Source: Bacteroidota bacterium
GTDB taxonomy: Bacteria > Bacteroidota > Bacteroidia > B-17B0 > Aurantibacillaceae
NCBI GenBank assembly: GCA_018267825.1
Contig: JAFDXR010000001.1
Coordinates: forward strand, 296,286 to 360,285
Direction: 5' to 3'
Length of the DNA stretch: 64,000 nt
Below are positions 18,905 through 27,049 of the stretch, piece after piece (position 1 is the first letter of the stretch; the number at the start of each line of letters is the position of its first letter). Both the position numbers and the translations under genes were made by a program. Below the pieces are notes generated by a model. That model had not been told where the DNA came from. It did no database searches and saw only the letters and a list, made by a program, of their open reading frames with translations.

Positions 18905-19321
18905 ATGAAAAGATTTGCAACAGCCAACTGGCAAGGAAGCGGGAAAGAAGGTAAAGGCCTGCTGACATCGCAAAGTACTGTCCTCAACAATACCCAATAT
19001 TCTTTTAATACACGCTTTGCCGACGGCATTGGCACAAATCCCGAAGAGCTTATCGCTGCTGCACATGCCGGATGCTTTACCATGAAACTGAGCTTTAATC
19101 TGACCGGTGCGGGCTTTGTTCCTGAGAACATTGACACCCGTTGCGAAATTACGCTCGACATTGAAAAGAGCGCCATTACACTGTCGCACCTGGTTGTAAA
19201 AGCAAAAGTACCGGGTATCAGCAAAGAAAAATTTGACGAACTGGTAGCAGATGCCAAAGCCAATTGCCCGGTGTCTAAGCTATACAATGCTACCATTACA
19301 TACGAAGCCAGTCTTGTATAA
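18905..19321 (+). CDS. osmC: OsmC-family peroxiredoxin
   Basis: A 138-residue OsmC/Ohr-fold protein. The resolving pair is visible: one Cys in AAHAGCFTMKLS and one in DAKANCPVSKLY. GIGTNPEELIAAAHAGCF is the subfamily signature and points to OsmC rather than Ohr. It reduces organic hydroperoxides. It lies 52 bp after katA in the same direction and is probably read from the dps promoter. Confidence 0.93.
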   Translation: MKRFATANWQGSGKEGKGLLTSQSTVLNNTQYSFNTRFADGIGTNPEELIAAAHAGCFTMKLSFNLTGAGFVPENIDTRCEITLDIEKSAITLSHLVVKAKVPGISKEKFDELVADAKANCPVSKLYNATITYEASLV

Positions 19322-19338
19322 GACACGCATCATTTCTG

Positions 19339-19372
19339 AAAGCCCTGTAGCCAGACATGGCGCGGGGCTTTT
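19339..19372 (+). terminator. Probable terminator after osmC
   Basis: AAAGCCC (19339-19345) pairs with GGGCTTT (19365-19371) around a 19-nt loop that holds an inner GCC/GGC stem. The T-run is short, so efficiency is uncertain. A further small hairpin (ATGATT-GTA-AATCAT) lies at 19452-19466. Confidence 0.45.
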
Positions 19373-19506
19373 ACATGTACATCCCGGTCTGTTGCATCCC
19401 GGCCCCGGTTCATCACCAAGAGTCAAAACAAGTACCTAACAAACCCCAATGAATGATTGTAAATCATAAATAACCACTTTTTTTAGCCTGAATGCCAATT
19501 GCTGCC

Positions 19507-19514
19507 TACCTTTG
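19507..19514 (+). promoter_or_regulatory. -7 box for the DUF6526 gene
   Basis: TACCTTTG is an exact TAnnTTTG match 17 nt before the ATG at 19532. An in-frame TTG at 19499 precedes it and is rejected as the start. Confidence 0.55.
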
Positions 19515-19531
19515 ACTGGAATAAAAACACT

Positions 19532-19966
19532 ATGAGCAAACAATCCTATACCAATCACATCCGCTACTACCTCCCGCATCATGTTTATTTCTACTCCTGC
19601 ATCATAGCCGGAACGGCCTTCAGTGGCGCCATGATCTATTTTCACCATGGTTCCGTAGGCTGGATCATTGCCTGCATTTTATTTGTACTGGTAGGCTGGC
19701 TGTCATTTATGCTGCGCCAGCATTATGCACTCATGCTTCAAAACCGGATCGTACGTCTGGAAATGCGCTTCCGGTATTTTGCACTTTGCGGAAAACGCTT
19801 TGAGCCCCTGGAAGCAAAATTATCATTCGGTCAGATCGCAGCCCTGCGTTTTGCTTCCGACGAGGAACTGGAAGCCCTGGTGGCAAAAGCCGTGGATGAA
19901 CACCTCGCAGCCGATGCCATTAAACGTTCCATCAAAAACTGGCAGGCCGACGATATGCGGGTTTAA
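19532..19966 (+). CDS. DUF6526 small membrane protein
   Basis: A 144-residue protein with two adjacent membrane spans (YFYSCIIAGTAFSGAMIYF and GWIIACILFVLVGWLSFML), then a cytoplasmic helical tail with a conserved arginine-rich turn (NRIVRLEMRFRYF) and DDMRV at the end. It matches the DUF6526 family, widespread in Bacteroidota and of unknown function. It has its own promoter and is followed 40 bp later by a DEAD-box helicase with a separate -7-like box. Confidence 0.75.
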   Translation: MSKQSYTNHIRYYLPHHVYFYSCIIAGTAFSGAMIYFHHGSVGWIIACILFVLVGWLSFMLRQHYALMLQNRIVRLEMRFRYFALCGKRFEPLEAKLSFGQIAALRFASDEELEALVAKAVDEHLAADAIKRSIKNWQADDMRV

Positions 19967-19980
19967 TCCATAATTTAAGC

Positions 19981-19988
19981 TATCTTTA
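19981..19988 (+). promoter_or_regulatory. -7-like box for DEAD-box helicase
   Basis: TATCTTTA differs from TAnnTTTG only at the last base and ends 18 nt before the TTG start at 20007. Confidence 0.35.
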
Positions 19989-20006
19989 CGGTCTAATTAC
20001 AACAAT

Positions 20007-21260
20007 TTGACTTTCAACGATTTTAATTTCGAAGCTGATTTATTGGAGGGCCTTCAGTATATGGGGTTCAACAATGCAACACCTATACAGGAACAGGCCA
20101 TTCCCATTATTATGGCCGACCGCGATCTCATTGCCTGTGCCCAGACCGGTACCGGTAAAACAGCGGCTTACCTCTTACCAACCATTAACAAACTCACCAA
20201 AAGCCACGGCACTTACGTCGATACGCTCATTATAGTTCCGACACGTGAGCTGGCCATACAGATCAATGAATCCTTACAGGGCTTTTCGTATTTCACACCG
20301 GTGAGTTCCATTGCCATCTATGGTGGCAGCAATGGCTCTGCCTTTGAACAGGAGAAAAGAGCATTGACCGAAGGTACCAATATTATTATTGCAACCCCGG
20401 GCCGTCTTATCGCTCACCTCAACATGGGCTATGTAAAGATGGATAAACTGAAACACCTTATCCTGGACGAAGCCGATCGCATGCTCGACATGGGATTCAG
20501 CGACGACCTCAACAAAATTATCACCTACCTGCCTAAAAACAGGCAAACCCTGATGTTTTCGGCTACCATGCCATCCAAAATACGGACGCTGGCAAAACTG
20601 ATTTTAAACGACCCGGCCGAGATCAATATTGCATTATCCAAACCTGCCGAAGGTGTTACGCAGGGCGCCTATGTACTCTACGATGGCCAGAAACTCACTC
20701 TGCTGAAAAGTATTCTCAGTGAAAAGGAAATTTCGAGTGTGATTATTTTCTCTTCGAAAAAAGAGCGGGTGAAAAATCTGGAGAAAGAACTGGCGAGGGC
20801 CAAATTCAACGTGGCGTCTATTCACTCCGACCTGGAACAGGATCAGCGGAATGAGGTGCTTCGTAATTTCAAAAATAAAAAATTACAGATCCTTGTGGCA
20901 ACAGACGTTTTATCAAGGGGCATTGACATTGACTCTATTGGACTTGTGGTGAATTACGATGTTCCTGATGATGCCGAAGACTATATTCACCGTGTAGGGC
21001 GTACAGCCCGGGCAGCTACAACAGGCATTGCACTCACCTTCATTAACGAGGCTGATCAGCACAAGTTTAAACGCATTGAGGATCTTATCGGTGCAGATAT
21101 CGACAAACGTGAGATCCCGGAAATACTGGGTAAAGGCCCTGAATACAAACCGGAAGAGAAGAGGTCGAAACCTTCATTCAAGCGTCGTCCCCAGGGAAAT
21201 CGCAATGGGAACAGGCGCAGACCACATTCTTCGAAACCAAATCAACCACCTAAAAAATAA
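20007..21260 (+). CDS. DEAD-box RNA helicase (RhlE-like)
   Basis: A 417-residue ATP-dependent RNA helicase. All core motifs are visible in order: Q motif (TPIQEQ), motif I (AQTGTGKT), Ia (PTRELA), Ib (TPGR), II (DEAD), III (SAT) and VI (HRVGRTAR). The last ~45 residues are a basic Arg/Lys/Asn/Pro tail typical of the RhlE group, likely an RNA-binding extension. The start is TTG: the next ATG would remove the aromatic residue upstream of the Q motif. It ends at a strong terminator shared with htpG. The role is probably in ribosome assembly or RNA turnover; the exact paralogue is not determined. Confidence 0.92.
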   Translation: MTFNDFNFEADLLEGLQYMGFNNATPIQEQAIPIIMADRDLIACAQTGTGKTAAYLLPTINKLTKSHGTYVDTLIIVPTRELAIQINESLQGFSYFTPVSSIAIYGGSNGSAFEQEKRALTEGTNIIIATPGRLIAHLNMGYVKMDKLKHLILDEADRMLDMGFSDDLNKIITYLPKNRQTLMFSATMPSKIRTLAKLILNDPAEINIALSKPAEGVTQGAYVLYDGQKLTLLKSILSEKEISSVIIFSSKKERVKNLEKELARAKFNVASIHSDLEQDQRNEVLRNFKNKKLQILVATDVLSRGIDIDSIGLVVNYDVPDDAEDYIHRVGRTARAATTGIALTFINEADQHKFKRIEDLIGADIDKREIPEILGKGPEYKPEEKRSKPSFKRRPQGNRNGNRRRPHSSKPNQPPKK

Positions 21261-21261
21261 A

Positions 21262-21289
21262 AAAAGCATCCTTCGGGATGCTTTTCTTT
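21262..21289. terminator. Bidirectional terminator between helicase and htpG
   Basis: A perfect 10-bp stem, AAAAGCATCC / GGATGCTTTT, with a stable TTCG tetraloop lies between convergent genes. Confidence 0.85.
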
Positions 21290-21307
21290 TATCGTTGTTT
21301 TTTGAAA

Positions 21308-23194
21308 TCAATTGGATGAATTGATCATATCCACGCTTCGTTTAATGAAGCCTGTGAGATCTTCTCCTTTTAACAGCCCCTGCGACAATAAGGCCAGGTC
21401 GGTCGTTTGTTTGGCCAGTTGTTTTTGCTTGTCGGCATTGGTTTCTGCAAGGATTTTTGAAATAATCGGATGGTTGCTGTTTACCACCAGGTTATACATA
21501 TCAGGCATGCTGCCATAAAAATTCATCCCGCCACCCATCGCGCTCATGTCTTTCATCCGGCGCATAAATTCAGGGCGTGTGATGAGCATTGGTGCATCTG
21601 TTTCGCTCAGGCTCTCGAAAACAACCGTGAATTTCTCTTTCGGTACAACCCCCTCAATAACCGGCTGCACCTGCTTTTGCTGTTCATCGGTAAGCTTGCT
21701 TGGCATACCATCGTCTTTTTTGATGAGTTTCTCAACAGTATCGCTGTCAACTCTCACAAACGAGGTGTCTTTCAGTTTGCTTTCCAGGTGATTAATAAAG
21801 TGTGAATCCAACGGAGAATCCATCAGAAGCACATCGTAGCCACGATTCCTGGCTGCATCAATATAAGCATGCTGCTCATCGGTACTGGTGGCGTAAAGAT
21901 ATACAAGGCGTTTATCTTTATCGGTTTGATTGCCTTTTACATGATTTTCATACTCTTCAAATGTAAATGACTTCCCGTCGGTATTCTGCAACAGTGCGAA
22001 CTTAACGGCTTTCTCATAGAACTTCTCGTCGCTGATCATACCGTACTCGACAAATATTTTAATATCGTTCCATTTTTTCTCGAAATCTGCTCGGTCTTTC
22101 TTAAAAATTTCTTCCAGTTTATCGGCCACTTTCTTGGTGATATGCGATGATATTTTTTTCACGTTTCCGTCGGCCTGTAAATAGCTGCGACTCACGTTGA
22201 GCGGAATATCCGGACTATCGATCACACCACGGAGCAGGGTCAGAAAATCAGGAACAATGTTTTCTACATTATCTGTTACAAACACCTGGTTGCAGTATAG
22301 TTGAATGCGGTCTTTCGGTGCCTCAAACTTATTGGTGAGTTTCGGAAAATACAGAATCCCGGTGAGGTTAAACGGGTAATCGACATTGAGGTGAATATGA
22401 AATAAAGGCTCCTCAAACTGCATCGGATACAACTCGCGGTAGAAGGCTTTGTAGTCTTCATCTTTGAGATCTGCGGGTTTGCGTGTCCAGGCCGGATTCG
22501 GGTTATTGATGATATTATCAACCTCCACTTCCGTTTCCTTTTCTTCGCCATCTTTCTTAACGTGATCTTTTTTGGTGCCGAATTTTATTTCTACCGGTAA
22601 AAATTTACAGTACTTGGTCAGAAGTCCCTGTATCTTATAGTTATCAAGGTATTCTTCACTATCGTCGGCAATGTGAAGTACAATATCGGTACCCCGTGTT
22701 GTTTTTGTGTTTATATCTTCCAGGGTATATTCCGGACTGCCGTCGCACTCCCAGCGAACAGCCCTGGATCCTTCTTTAAACGACAATGAAAAAATTTCCA
22801 CTTTTTTGGCCACCATAAAGGCCGAGTAGAATCCCAGGCCGAAATGCCCGATCACCACATTTTTATCGACCTTGTCTTTGTATTTCTGAACAAACTCTTC
22901 GGCACCACTGAAAGCAATCTGTGTGATGTATTTTTCAATCTCCTCTCCGGTCATACCAATCCCTTTATCACGGATCGTAATGGTTTTTGCCACTTTATCG
23001 ACCTCTACTTCCACTTTCAGATCACCCAGGTCGCCCTTGGCTTCACCCATGGATGAGAGGGCTTTCAGTTTCTGAGTCGCATCAACTGCATTACTCACCA
23101 ATTCGCGTAAAAAAATCTCATTATCACTGTATAAGAATTTCTTGATAATGGGGAAGATGTTTTCCGTTTGAACATTAATTTTTCCTGTACTCAT
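21308..23194 (-). CDS. htpG: HtpG, Hsp90-family chaperone
   Basis: A 628-residue bacterial Hsp90. The N-terminal GHKL ATPase shows the Bergerat motifs FLRELVSNAVDA, IRDKGIGMTGEE and GHFGLGFYSAFMV. The middle domain includes the catalytic-loop Arg in NVSRSYLQ. The C-terminal dimerisation domain ends VDMINSSN. An acidic/basic linker (KKDGEEKETEVEVDN) separates the first two domains. The length matches the family. It is a cytoplasmic ATP-dependent chaperone and appears monocistronic. Confidence 0.97.
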   Translation of the reverse strand: MSTGKINVQTENIFPIIKKFLYSDNEIFLRELVSNAVDATQKLKALSSMGEAKGDLGDLKVEVEVDKVAKTITIRDKGIGMTGEEIEKYITQIAFSGAEEFVQKYKDKVDKNVVIGHFGLGFYSAFMVAKKVEIFSLSFKEGSRAVRWECDGSPEYTLEDINTKTTRGTDIVLHIADDSEEYLDNYKIQGLLTKYCKFLPVEIKFGTKKDHVKKDGEEKETEVEVDNIINNPNPAWTRKPADLKDEDYKAFYRELYPMQFEEPLFHIHLNVDYPFNLTGILYFPKLTNKFEAPKDRIQLYCNQVFVTDNVENIVPDFLTLLRGVIDSPDIPLNVSRSYLQADGNVKKISSHITKKVADKLEEIFKKDRADFEKKWNDIKIFVEYGMISDEKFYEKAVKFALLQNTDGKSFTFEEYENHVKGNQTDKDKRLVYLYATSTDEQHAYIDAARNRGYDVLLMDSPLDSHFINHLESKLKDTSFVRVDSDTVEKLIKKDDGMPSKLTDEQQKQVQPVIEGVVPKEKFTVVFESLSETDAPMLITRPEFMRRMKDMSAMGGGMNFYGSMPDMYNLVVNSNHPIISKILAETNADKQKQLAKQTTDLALLSQGLLKGEDLTGFIKRSVDMINSSN

Positions 23195-23270
23195 AATCGT
23201 TTAAACTGTTTTAAAATTTTTCCTGAAAAATAATGCCATACCGCAAAAAAGTGACAAATTGACAAGCCGG

Positions 23271-24215
23271 TCAGGGCTTAGCCAGCCATTTTTCTATTTC
23301 AGTCTGGTCGAGCTCCATATAATTGACATAATTTTCCACAGTCGAATTATTGACCATATAAATCATAGGGAGTTCTACCCCGGCGAGGTATACAAAGGCA
23401 CGGCCGTTCAGCTGGCAGTATGGGATACTTTCAGAATGTGTATCGTCGTAGAATGGTTTGAATTTTTCCTTATCCCCGTTCAGTACAAAGTATATGGAGA
23501 TATTCGGGTTATGGTCGTGAATCAGTTTCATTTTTTTGGCTGCAATCCGGCAATGCGGGCAGGTCAGGCTCATAAAGGCAATAATATGTTTGCCTGTTCT
23601 CAGAGACTGGGGCGGGGTATTTATTTTGGCATTTTTGTATAAACTGTCGAGTTCCAGTTTAAACTGATCTTCCGGCTTGTTGAGATAGGCTTCTGAATAA
23701 TCCAGATCTACGTAATTTAAAATATGCGGCAGTGCGAAGGCAGCTATAGCCGTAAGTCCCATAAGCCACCTGCCTATCCTTCCGAAGTTAAACCCATCGT
23801 AAAACCTATAGATCACAAAACAAAGGGCAAGCATCACGATGTTTTTAATAAGTGCCTGCAGCGGGGTCATGGCCAGGGCATTTCCGAAGCAACCGCAATT
23901 TCCGTTATTACCGCTGTGAATCAGGATGACAGCTAGGTATACCGAAAAAACGACCAGTGTAGCAATCGTCAACCTGATCGTAAACCGTTTTATATAAAGT
24001 CCGAAAATGAGAAGAAATCCGATAAAAAATTCGAGGCCGATCATAAACCGGGCAATGAACGGTGCGGTTTTCCAGCCGGCAACACCCAGGTCTATAAATG
24101 TATATTCGAAGGGTTCTATGGGATCGAGTTTCGTCCAGCCGGAATATAAGAATACGAGGCCAAAAAAAGAGCTTAATAAAAACAGCAACGTTTTTATGAT
24201 ATTTTTTTTATCCAC
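23271..24215 (-). CDS. MauE/DoxX-like membrane protein fused to a thioredoxin domain
   Basis: A 314-residue two-part protein. The N-terminal ~165 residues form four or five membrane helices of the MauE/DoxX type, with the paired-Cys loop GNNGNCGCFGNAL. The C-terminal ~140 residues form a thioredoxin-like domain with the active-site motif CPHC in MSLTCPHCRIAAKK and a cis-Pro loop at VELPMIYM. The layout suggests electron transfer across the inner membrane to a thiol domain, a Bacteroidota design whose substrates are mostly unknown. It stands alone with its own TAnnTTTG promoter, next to small Cys-rich lipoproteins that could be substrates. That pairing is speculation. Confidence 0.82.
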   Translation of the reverse strand: MDKKNIIKTLLFLLSSFFGLVFLYSGWTKLDPIEPFEYTFIDLGVAGWKTAPFIARFMIGLEFFIGFLLIFGLYIKRFTIRLTIATLVVFSVYLAVILIHSGNNGNCGCFGNALAMTPLQALIKNIVMLALCFVIYRFYDGFNFGRIGRWLMGLTAIAAFALPHILNYVDLDYSEAYLNKPEDQFKLELDSLYKNAKINTPPQSLRTGKHIIAFMSLTCPHCRIAAKKMKLIHDHNPNISIYFVLNGDKEKFKPFYDDTHSESIPYCQLNGRAFVYLAGVELPMIYMVNNSTVENYVNYMELDQTEIEKWLAKP

Positions 24216-24243
24216 AGCTTATTTTTGTCATTTGAGGCAGGTA

Positions 24244-24251
24244 CAAAAATA
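24244..24251 (-). promoter_or_regulatory. -7 box for MauE-thioredoxin gene
   Basis: The reverse strand reads TATTTTTG, an exact TAnnTTTG match ending 28 nt before the ATG at 24215. Confidence 0.45.
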
Positions 24252-24299
24252 CAAAAAGCTACCGTAACGATAGCTTTTTGACAAAACCGAGAACTAATT

Positions 24300-24527
24300 T
24301 TAGTTCAGTTTGCAATCACGTGTAGAAGTAACACCATTTGTTGTTTCTTTAGTTGAAGCACAATTGGCTTTAGCTACAGCTTTTGAAGACTTTGTGATTG
24401 TGTAAACATCCTGAGTTGTCGCTGATGTTAAACTGTTAGAGTTTGTACAAGTACATGTTCTGTCTTTTTTACATGCTGCAAAGCCTAAAGCTGAAACAGC
24501 AACTGCAAGAATAATTGTTTTTTTCAT
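24300..24527 (-). CDS. Small Cys-rich lipoprotein (family copy 1)
   Basis: A 75-residue precursor with a lipoprotein signal peptide: the lipobox is GFAAC, giving lipid-modified Cys19 followed by KKDR. The mature part has four more cysteines in the order CTC, then one after KSSKAVAKANC, then one in TRDCKLN. Two neighbours at 24718 and 25005 share the pattern C-K/R-K-(x)-C-x-C-T ... A-(x)-C ... C, so the three form a small paralogous set. The function is unknown; paired cysteines suggest disulfides or metal binding. It has its own promoter. Confidence 0.8.
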   Translation of the reverse strand: MKKTIILAVAVSALGFAACKKDRTCTCTNSNSLTSATTQDVYTITKSSKAVAKANCASTKETTNGVTSTRDCKLN

Positions 24528-24548
24528 GAGATTATTTTAATGTTTGCC

Positions 24549-24556
24549 CAAAAGTA
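24549..24556 (-). promoter_or_regulatory. -7 box for lipoprotein copy 1
   Basis: The reverse strand reads TACTTTTG, an exact TAnnTTTG match ending 21 nt before the ATG at 24527. Apart from this, the 190 bp between copies 1 and 2 show nothing recognisable. Confidence 0.5.
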
Positions 24557-24717
24557 AAAGATTTTTCATGAATAACAACTACGTATTAATGGGTATTTTT
24601 TGCCGTTCTGTCAGTTTTTGACACTTTTTTAAGCAATTAGTAAAAATATCACCTTTTGATAAGAAAAAATACCATTATTACGAAAGCATTTAGTGGCTAT
24701 CATGCCGGTTCAGAAAT

Positions 24718-24924
24718 TTATTGCAAAAAACAGTCTACCCCTGAGCCATATGATTTGAAATTCGCTTCATAATCGTCGCAGGTTTTGCGGGCGTTCTTCT
24801 TAGTACCTTTTACCACCACAGAGCCACCGGTTATTGAATTCCCGTCGACTGTACAGGTGCATGTATAGCTTTTTCTACAGGAAGCCAGGAGAATAAACGG
24901 CAGGATAAGCCATAAATATTTCAT
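24718..24924 (-). CDS. Small Cys-rich lipoprotein (family copy 2)
   Basis: A 68-residue precursor starting MKYLWLILPFILLASC, with lipobox LASC. The mature protein shares with its neighbours the RK..TCTCT start, a KKNARKTC segment and a last cysteine near the C-terminus (GVDCFLQ). An ATG two codons upstream is an alternative start. It lacks an obvious -7 box. A small hairpin (CGGCTT-CAA-AAGCCG, 24960-24974) lies upstream, between copies 2 and 3. Confidence 0.75.
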   Translation of the reverse strand: MKYLWLILPFILLASCRKSYTCTCTVDGNSITGGSVVVKGTKKNARKTCDDYEANFKSYGSGVDCFLQ

Positions 24925-25004
24925 TGTCATAAAATATCAATATGAACGCTTTGAAACCCCGGCTTCAAAAGCCGCTGGGTTGCGGAAAACACCTTTAAAG
25001 GCAA

Positions 25005-25193
25005 TTATTTAACCGTGCAGGTAATTCCCGATTGACTTGTTGTGCAGGAATTTCTGGCCTCTTTTTTAGTAACATGCGTAAACGTCGTCTGGCTGGCAAT
25101 ACTGCCATCAGGATATGTACACTCACATACGCGATCCTTCTTACAGGCAGTAAAAACGATGGCAAACAAGGCTGGGATCAAAATCTTTTTCAT
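25005..25193 (-). CDS. Small Cys-rich lipoprotein (family copy 3)
   Basis: A 62-residue precursor starting MKKILIPALFAIVFTACKKDR with lipobox FTAC. The mature part repeats the family pattern: VCECT, then KKEARNSC, then GITCTVK. It is closest to copy 1 at the N-terminus and to copy 2 in the middle. It lies 42 bp after miaE on the same strand and may be read from the miaE transcript. Confidence 0.75.
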   Translation of the reverse strand: MKKILIPALFAIVFTACKKDRVCECTYPDGSIASQTTFTHVTKKEARNSCTTSQSGITCTVK

Positions 25194-25235
25194 ATTTCTG
25201 AAGTTATAATGTATAAAAATACAAAATTTTAAAAG

Positions 25236-25820
25236 CTAACCATGAATTGTTTCTTTTTTACTATAGTTCCGGATCACAGAGGCCTCATAATCCAGCCACT
25301 GGGCCCACCGCACATTCACATCTTCATAAGCCGCTCCATACTGACGGGCAAAGCCCAGAAATGTCGTATAATGATTCGCTTCACTGATCATAAGCTCCCT
25401 GTAAAATTCTTTCAGATCGTGGTCGCTGATCTCTTCCGACAATAACTTGAACCGCTCACAGCTCCTGGCCTCAATCAGGGCCGAAAATAACAGGCGATCG
25501 ATCAGGGCAATTTCACGTTTATGTCCTTTACGCATAAACACGTACAGTTCGTTCACATATTCATCGCGCCGCTCACGGCCAAGCACCAGGCCTCTTTCCT
25601 TGATCTTCTGATGAACCATTTCGAAATGCGTGAGCTCTTCTTTGGCCAGTGCCAGCATGGCATCTACCATTTCGGTATGCTCCGGGTAATTCACCACCAG
25701 GTATATGGCATTGCTGGCTGCTTTCTGCTCACAATAGGCATGATCAGTCAGAATTTCGTCTATATTCTTTTCCACAATATTGACCCATCTCGGGTCGGTT
25801 TCCAGTTTTAAACCCAGCAT
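25236..25820 (-). CDS. miaE: MiaE, tRNA-(ms2io6A)-hydroxylase
   Basis: A 194-residue ferritin-like diiron protein. The metal-ligand motifs are visible as the Glu of EQKAAS, LAKEELTHFEMVH, ALIEARSCERF and SEANHYTTF. MiaE hydroxylates the isopentenyl group of modified A37 in tRNAs reading UNN codons, using oxygen, which agrees with an aerobic host. It starts 19 bp downstream of namZ on the same strand. The length fits the family. Confidence 0.9.
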   Translation of the reverse strand: MLGLKLETDPRWVNIVEKNIDEILTDHAYCEQKAASNAIYLVVNYPEHTEMVDAMLALAKEELTHFEMVHQKIKERGLVLGRERRDEYVNELYVFMRKGHKREIALIDRLLFSALIEARSCERFKLLSEEISDHDLKEFYRELMISEANHYTTFLGFARQYGAAYEDVNVRWAQWLDYEASVIRNYSKKETIHG

Positions 25821-25838
25821 ATAAAATGATATTTTGAT

Positions 25839-27023
25839 TTAGTTATATAACAAATACTTCTGTCGGATCGCCCGAAAGGCATCAATCTCTTTTTTCCAGG
25901 AAGCCCTTATATCTTCTTCGCTCACATGATCTATGATTTGTTGTTTCAGAATGTTATTGCCCACATGGTAATTGAAATTCTTATCAAAAAATTCATCCTG
26001 CTTTTTAGAACTGTGTTCATAGAAATATTTCAGCCACTGCAAATTGATGGCATGCGACCGGAGGGTAATTGTAAACTGCGGCTTTAGGTTAATTCCATAA
26101 CAGGCGGTATCCATATACTTCGGCTTTTTGGAAACCGCATTGGCTTTTGGGGTAAATGCAAACGAAAGCCCCGGATCTGTATAGGGGCTGCCAATATATT
26201 GAAACGGGCAATCGGTGCCACGCCCCAGGCTCACAATGGTACCTTCGAACAAGCCAAGACTCGGATACAGCAATATAGCCGTGTCGTTTGGCAGATTGGG
26301 CGATGGCTTGACCGGCAAGCCGGATACAAAACTATTCCGATCATAATTGAGCAGGGTGATCACACTTAACTGGCATTGAACGCCATTTTTAAGCCAGCCT
26401 TCGCCGTTTACCATCCTGGCATATTCGCCACAGGTCATACCATACACAATGGGCACGGGATGCATGCCCAGAAACGATTTGTAATCCGGTGTCATCACCG
26501 GGCCATCAATATAATAGCCATTGGGGTTCGGGCGGTCCAGGATGAGCATTTCCACATGATTTTCGGCACAAGCCTCCATCACGTAACTCATGGTGGAGAT
26601 ATACGTGTAAAACCGCACGCCTACATCTTGTATATCATAAAGTACGATATCCACTCCCTTCAGATCTTCCTTTGTGGGCTTTTTATGGTTTCCATAAAGT
26701 GATACCACAGGCAAGCCTGTTTTGGAATCCTTACTGCTGTTTACCTTCACACCTGCATCGCTCCCACCACGGAATCCATGTTCGGGACCGAATATCTTCA
26801 CAATTTTAACGTGTTGTTTCAGCAATGTATCAACCAGGTGCCTGTTGCCAACCACGCCGGAAGCATTGGTTACTATGGCCACTCTTTTATTTTTCAGTTT
26901 GGGCAGATATTGGTCCATGCGCTGCGCACCACAGGTAATATCAGTATATAATTGCACCTGGGCCCTGAGAGATGCTGCGGATATAAAAACGCTGAATAAA
27001 ATGGATATGTATATTTTTGTCAT
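25839..27023 (-). CDS. namZ: NamZ-type exo-beta-N-acetylmuramidase (DUF1343)
   Basis: A 394-residue secreted protein with a signal peptide ending SLRAQ. The DUF1343/NamZ core is clear: VAIVTNASGVVGNRHLVD, FGPEHGFRGGSDAG, YDIQDVGVRFYTYISTM and LDRPNPNGYYIDGP. Characterised NamZ enzymes remove MurNAc from the non-reducing end of peptidoglycan fragments, so this is probably a periplasmic recycling enzyme. It diverges from the LolE-like permease; the start-side gap is only 26 bp. Confidence 0.88.
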   Translation of the reverse strand: MTKIYISILFSVFISAASLRAQVQLYTDITCGAQRMDQYLPKLKNKRVAIVTNASGVVGNRHLVDTLLKQHVKIVKIFGPEHGFRGGSDAGVKVNSSKDSKTGLPVVSLYGNHKKPTKEDLKGVDIVLYDIQDVGVRFYTYISTMSYVMEACAENHVEMLILDRPNPNGYYIDGPVMTPDYKSFLGMHPVPIVYGMTCGEYARMVNGEGWLKNGVQCQLSVITLLNYDRNSFVSGLPVKPSPNLPNDTAILLYPSLGLFEGTIVSLGRGTDCPFQYIGSPYTDPGLSFAFTPKANAVSKKPKYMDTACYGINLKPQFTITLRSHAINLQWLKYFYEHSSKKQDEFFDKNFNYHVGNNILKQQIIDHVSEEDIRASWKKEIDAFRAIRQKYLLYN

Positions 27024-27031
27024 TAGCTTTA
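27024..27031 (+). promoter_or_regulatory. -7-like box for LolE-like permease
   Basis: TAGCTTTA differs from TAnnTTTG only at its last base and ends 18 nt before the proposed TTG start at 27050. It directly abuts the namZ start codon. Confidence 0.3.
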
Positions 27032-27049
27032 CAAAGAGATAATCTTTTT

